From Bacteroidota bacterium (GTDB lineage: Bacteria > Bacteroidota > Bacteroidia > UBA7662), in contig VGFN01000051.1 of NCBI GenBank assembly GCA_016868875.1, positions 1-7,988 on the forward strand: DNA of 7,988 bases, written 5' to 3'. Below the pieces are notes generated by a model that had not been told where the DNA came from, did no database searches, and worked only from the letters and a program-made list of their open reading frames with translations. Both the position numbers and the translations under genes were made by a program. Positions 6,504-7,988 of this stretch are shown one piece after another (position 1 is the first letter of the stretch; each line of letters starts with the position of its first letter).

Positions 6504-7881
6504 CAGCGCCTCGAACAGAACGCAGGAGGCTAAGGGCGGTCATGCCGATGATTTTGAAATCGAGCAGGGGAGACCAATTTTGAATGTACAGCAAGTCAAT
6601 CCGGACCCGGTTTTTCATGTCCTGTTTGGCACGGGTTTCACCGCGGTAACCCAAAGCCTGGGATAAACCGGTGATGCCGGGTTTGACCCGATGCCGGGCC
6701 ATGAATCGCTCGATGACTTGGGAATACGATTCCGTATGCGAGAGCATATGCGGTCTGGGTCCCACCACGGACATATCGCCACGCAGAACATTGAAGAACT
6801 GCGGCAATTCGTCCAAGGAGCTGTTCCGCAGAAAGGTCCCAATCCTGGTAATGCGCGCATCGTTGGCAGAGGCCTGCACGAGGTCCGCCTCGGCATTGAC
6901 CCGCATGGTTCGGAATTTGTAACATCGAAAAGGCCTGTTGTCTTTGCCGGAGCGTCGCTGCACGAAGAACACAGGTCCTTGGCTATCCAATCGAATCCAT
7001 AGCGCCATCAACGGTATCAGCCAAGTCAGGATGCCCACCACCACCATGGAGGAAATCAGCACATCCATCAAACGCTTGAGGGTTTGCGCGTTCTTGGTTT
7101 CCAAGGGAAAGGGTCGAAGACTCCAAACCGGAATATGCCCCAAATAATCGATTTCGATACGGCCTAAGGGGATTTCTTGTTGATCGGGAACCAAATGCAA
7201 ATTCACGAAATGCTCAGCGGCTATTCGGCTAAGATGATGAAAATCATTGCCTTTGAACAAGGATGCGGAGCAGTAGAGATCGGAAATGGTTTCGGTACGA
7301 AACAAGGAAGGAAGCTGTTCCAAGCAATCATCCACGGAACCCAAACGAGCAAACGTCGTGCTTTGGGGTGTTCCGAAATACCCCAAAATCTCGGGGAGTG
7401 TTAGGATGGATTTGCGCTGAATGACCGCAAACTCGCTGGGGAGGTCGTTACCGATCAAAACCGCTTTGGCTCCTGAATGTCGTTGGGTACGGAGCCTGCG
7501 CAGAATATACGGGAACAGCCAATGCCATAACACATGGAGATTAGCAGTGACGGCCAGCATCAAGGTAATCAGGATGCGGGAATAATAGACCTTGATCAAT
7601 CCGTTGAAGGCATAGGTTCCTACCGCAAAAAGCGCGAAACAGCGAAACCAAAGCCACAGTCTACGGAAAGGATCCGAAGAAGGGGCGATGGAATAAAGCC
7701 CAACCACCAACGCGCAGGATATCCATAACAACCAAAGCAACCCCCCGAAGGCCAGGAAATCCATGTTAACCAGGTTCTGCCATTCCTTGAAGCGGAGGTA
7801 ATATCCCAAACCGTAGGCTACGGTGATAAGGAACAAATCAACCCAGGCCAGTGGGACGGTATAACGGCTTCTAAGCAGCAT
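6442..7881 (-). CDS. Polyprenyl-phosphate sugar-phosphate transferase (WcaJ/EpsL-type exopolysaccharide initiation enzyme)
   Basis: ATG at 7881 (reading leftwards) gives 479 residues. A further in-frame ATG at 7938 would add a 19-residue unlikely leader and overlap the upstream gene more. The N-terminal half has four hydrophobic helices (about 8-28, 42-62, 77-95, 102-124), then a CoA-binding-like Rossmann region (AKAVLIGND at 138-146, to about 250). The sugar transferase domain starts at KRLMDVLIS (269-277) with a membrane helix 277-296, and shows GPVFFVQRRSG (302-312), YKFRTM (321-326), ARITRIGTFLRNSSLDELPQ (342-361, with the catalytic D357-E358 pair), NVLRGDMSVVGPRPHM and KPGITGLSQALGYRGET. 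It transfers a hexose-1-phosphate from a UDP-sugar to undecaprenyl phosphate in the inner membrane, the first step of surface polysaccharide assembly. The sugar (glucose or galactose) cannot be read from the sequence. The last 19 or so residues look non-conserved and lie over the 3' end of the DUF2490-like gene. Confidence 0.95.
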   Translation of the reverse strand: MLLRSRYTVPLAWVDLFLITVAYGLGYYLRFKEWQNLVNMDFLAFGGLLWLLWISCALVVGLYSIAPSSDPFRRLWLWFRCFALFAVGTYAFNGLIKVYYSRILITLMLAVTANLHVLWHWLFPYILRRLRTQRHSGAKAVLIGNDLPSEFAVIQRKSILTLPEILGYFGTPQSTTFARLGSVDDCLEQLPSLFRTETISDLYCSASLFKGNDFHHLSRIAAEHFVNLHLVPDQQEIPLGRIEIDYLGHIPVWSLRPFPLETKNAQTLKRLMDVLISSMVVVGILTWLIPLMALWIRLDSQGPVFFVQRRSGKDNRPFRCYKFRTMRVNAEADLVQASANDARITRIGTFLRNSSLDELPQFFNVLRGDMSVVGPRPHMLSHTESYSQVIERFMARHRVKPGITGLSQALGYRGETRAKQDMKNRVRIDLLYIQNWSPLLDFKIIGMTALSLLRSVRGAAMEPIDGPSGADKGRRIPLD

Positions 7882-7988
7882 GGTTCTGGGGTTGGGGGGC
7901 GGATCCGCTGCGGTGCAGCATGCCCCAAAAATACCCATTCCCTAGCAAACCCACGATGTAGAGGCCTTTCTGCCTTTCGAGCATGGCT
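7871..7988 (-). CDS. Unrecognised protein, C-terminal 37+ residues (5' truncated by window)
   Basis: On the - strand a frame is open from the right edge to TAG at 7873-7871. From the in-frame ATG at 7984 it reads MLERQKGLYIVGLLGNGYF then a WGMLHRSGSAPQPQNHAA tail; the true start probably lies outside the window. The stop overlaps the transferase start by 11 bp (ATGCTGCTTAG), a typical coupled arrangement, and this supports both the 7881 start and the reality of this gene. The stretch GLYIVGLLGNGYFWGM looks like a folded C-terminal strand and glycine turn, followed by a polar tail. I do not recognise the family. By position it may belong to the same polysaccharide cluster. Confidence 0.45.
   Translation of the reverse strand, partial: AMLERQKGLYIVGLLGNGYFWGMLHRSGSAPQPQNHAA

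Noticed and set aside
6480..6545. Bidirectional terminator between the convergent genes
   Set aside because: I could not find a stable GC stem followed by a T run on either strand; the region is coding on both strands up to 6503.
7882..7938. Transferase start at 7938
   Set aside because: The extra 19 residues are Cys/Pro-rich, unlike the family, and lie over the upstream gene; the start at 7881 sits in a typical short overlap with that gene's stop.

Overview
The window looks like a chromosomal stretch from a member of the Bacteroidota. The reasons are a type IX secretion (T9SS) type-A C-terminal sorting domain, a cytophagalysin-like M43 protease tail, a DUF2490-like outer-membrane barrel, and mostly no Shine-Dalgarno sequences ahead of starts. 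The base composition is moderate rather than strongly AT-rich. I cannot name a genus.

Layout. (1) Positions 1-1349, + strand: the 3' part of a large secreted protein. It enters the window at the Met-turn of an M43-type metalloprotease, then carries an Fn3-like domain, a cohesin-like domain and a dockerin-like C-terminus. (2) Positions 1350-1420: a 71-bp AT-richer gap, the only sizeable + strand gap, with promoter-like elements. (3) Positions 1421-6503, + strand: five tightly packed genes with gaps of 4, 27, 11 and 7 bp, most simply one operon. They are a T9SS-exported CotH-family kinase with a lamin-tail domain, a small lipoprotein, a stand-alone VTC/TTM-fold polyphosphate polymerase-like enzyme, a DUF4956 inner-membrane protein and a DUF2490-like outer-membrane protein. 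(4) Positions 6442-7881, - strand: a polyprenyl-phosphate sugar-phosphate transferase (WcaJ/EpsL type) that starts exopolysaccharide assembly. It converges on the operon with a 62-bp 3'/3' overlap. (5) Positions 7871-7988, - strand: the last 37 or more codons of an unrecognised gene that overlaps the start of the transferase.

The main interest is the five-gene operon. CotH proteins are atypical kinases, but here the kinase has a signal peptide and a T9SS sorting tail, so it should act on the cell surface, where ATP is scarce. Next to it are a cytoplasmic enzyme with all the motifs of a polyphosphate polymerase, a multi-spanning membrane protein, a lipoprotein and a probable outer-membrane barrel. 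Together they could make, export and use a phosphate polymer or phosphoryl donor at the cell surface. The individual family calls are well supported by motifs. The combined pathway is inference. No rRNA, tRNA, CRISPR array, insertion sequence or clear intrinsic terminator was seen.
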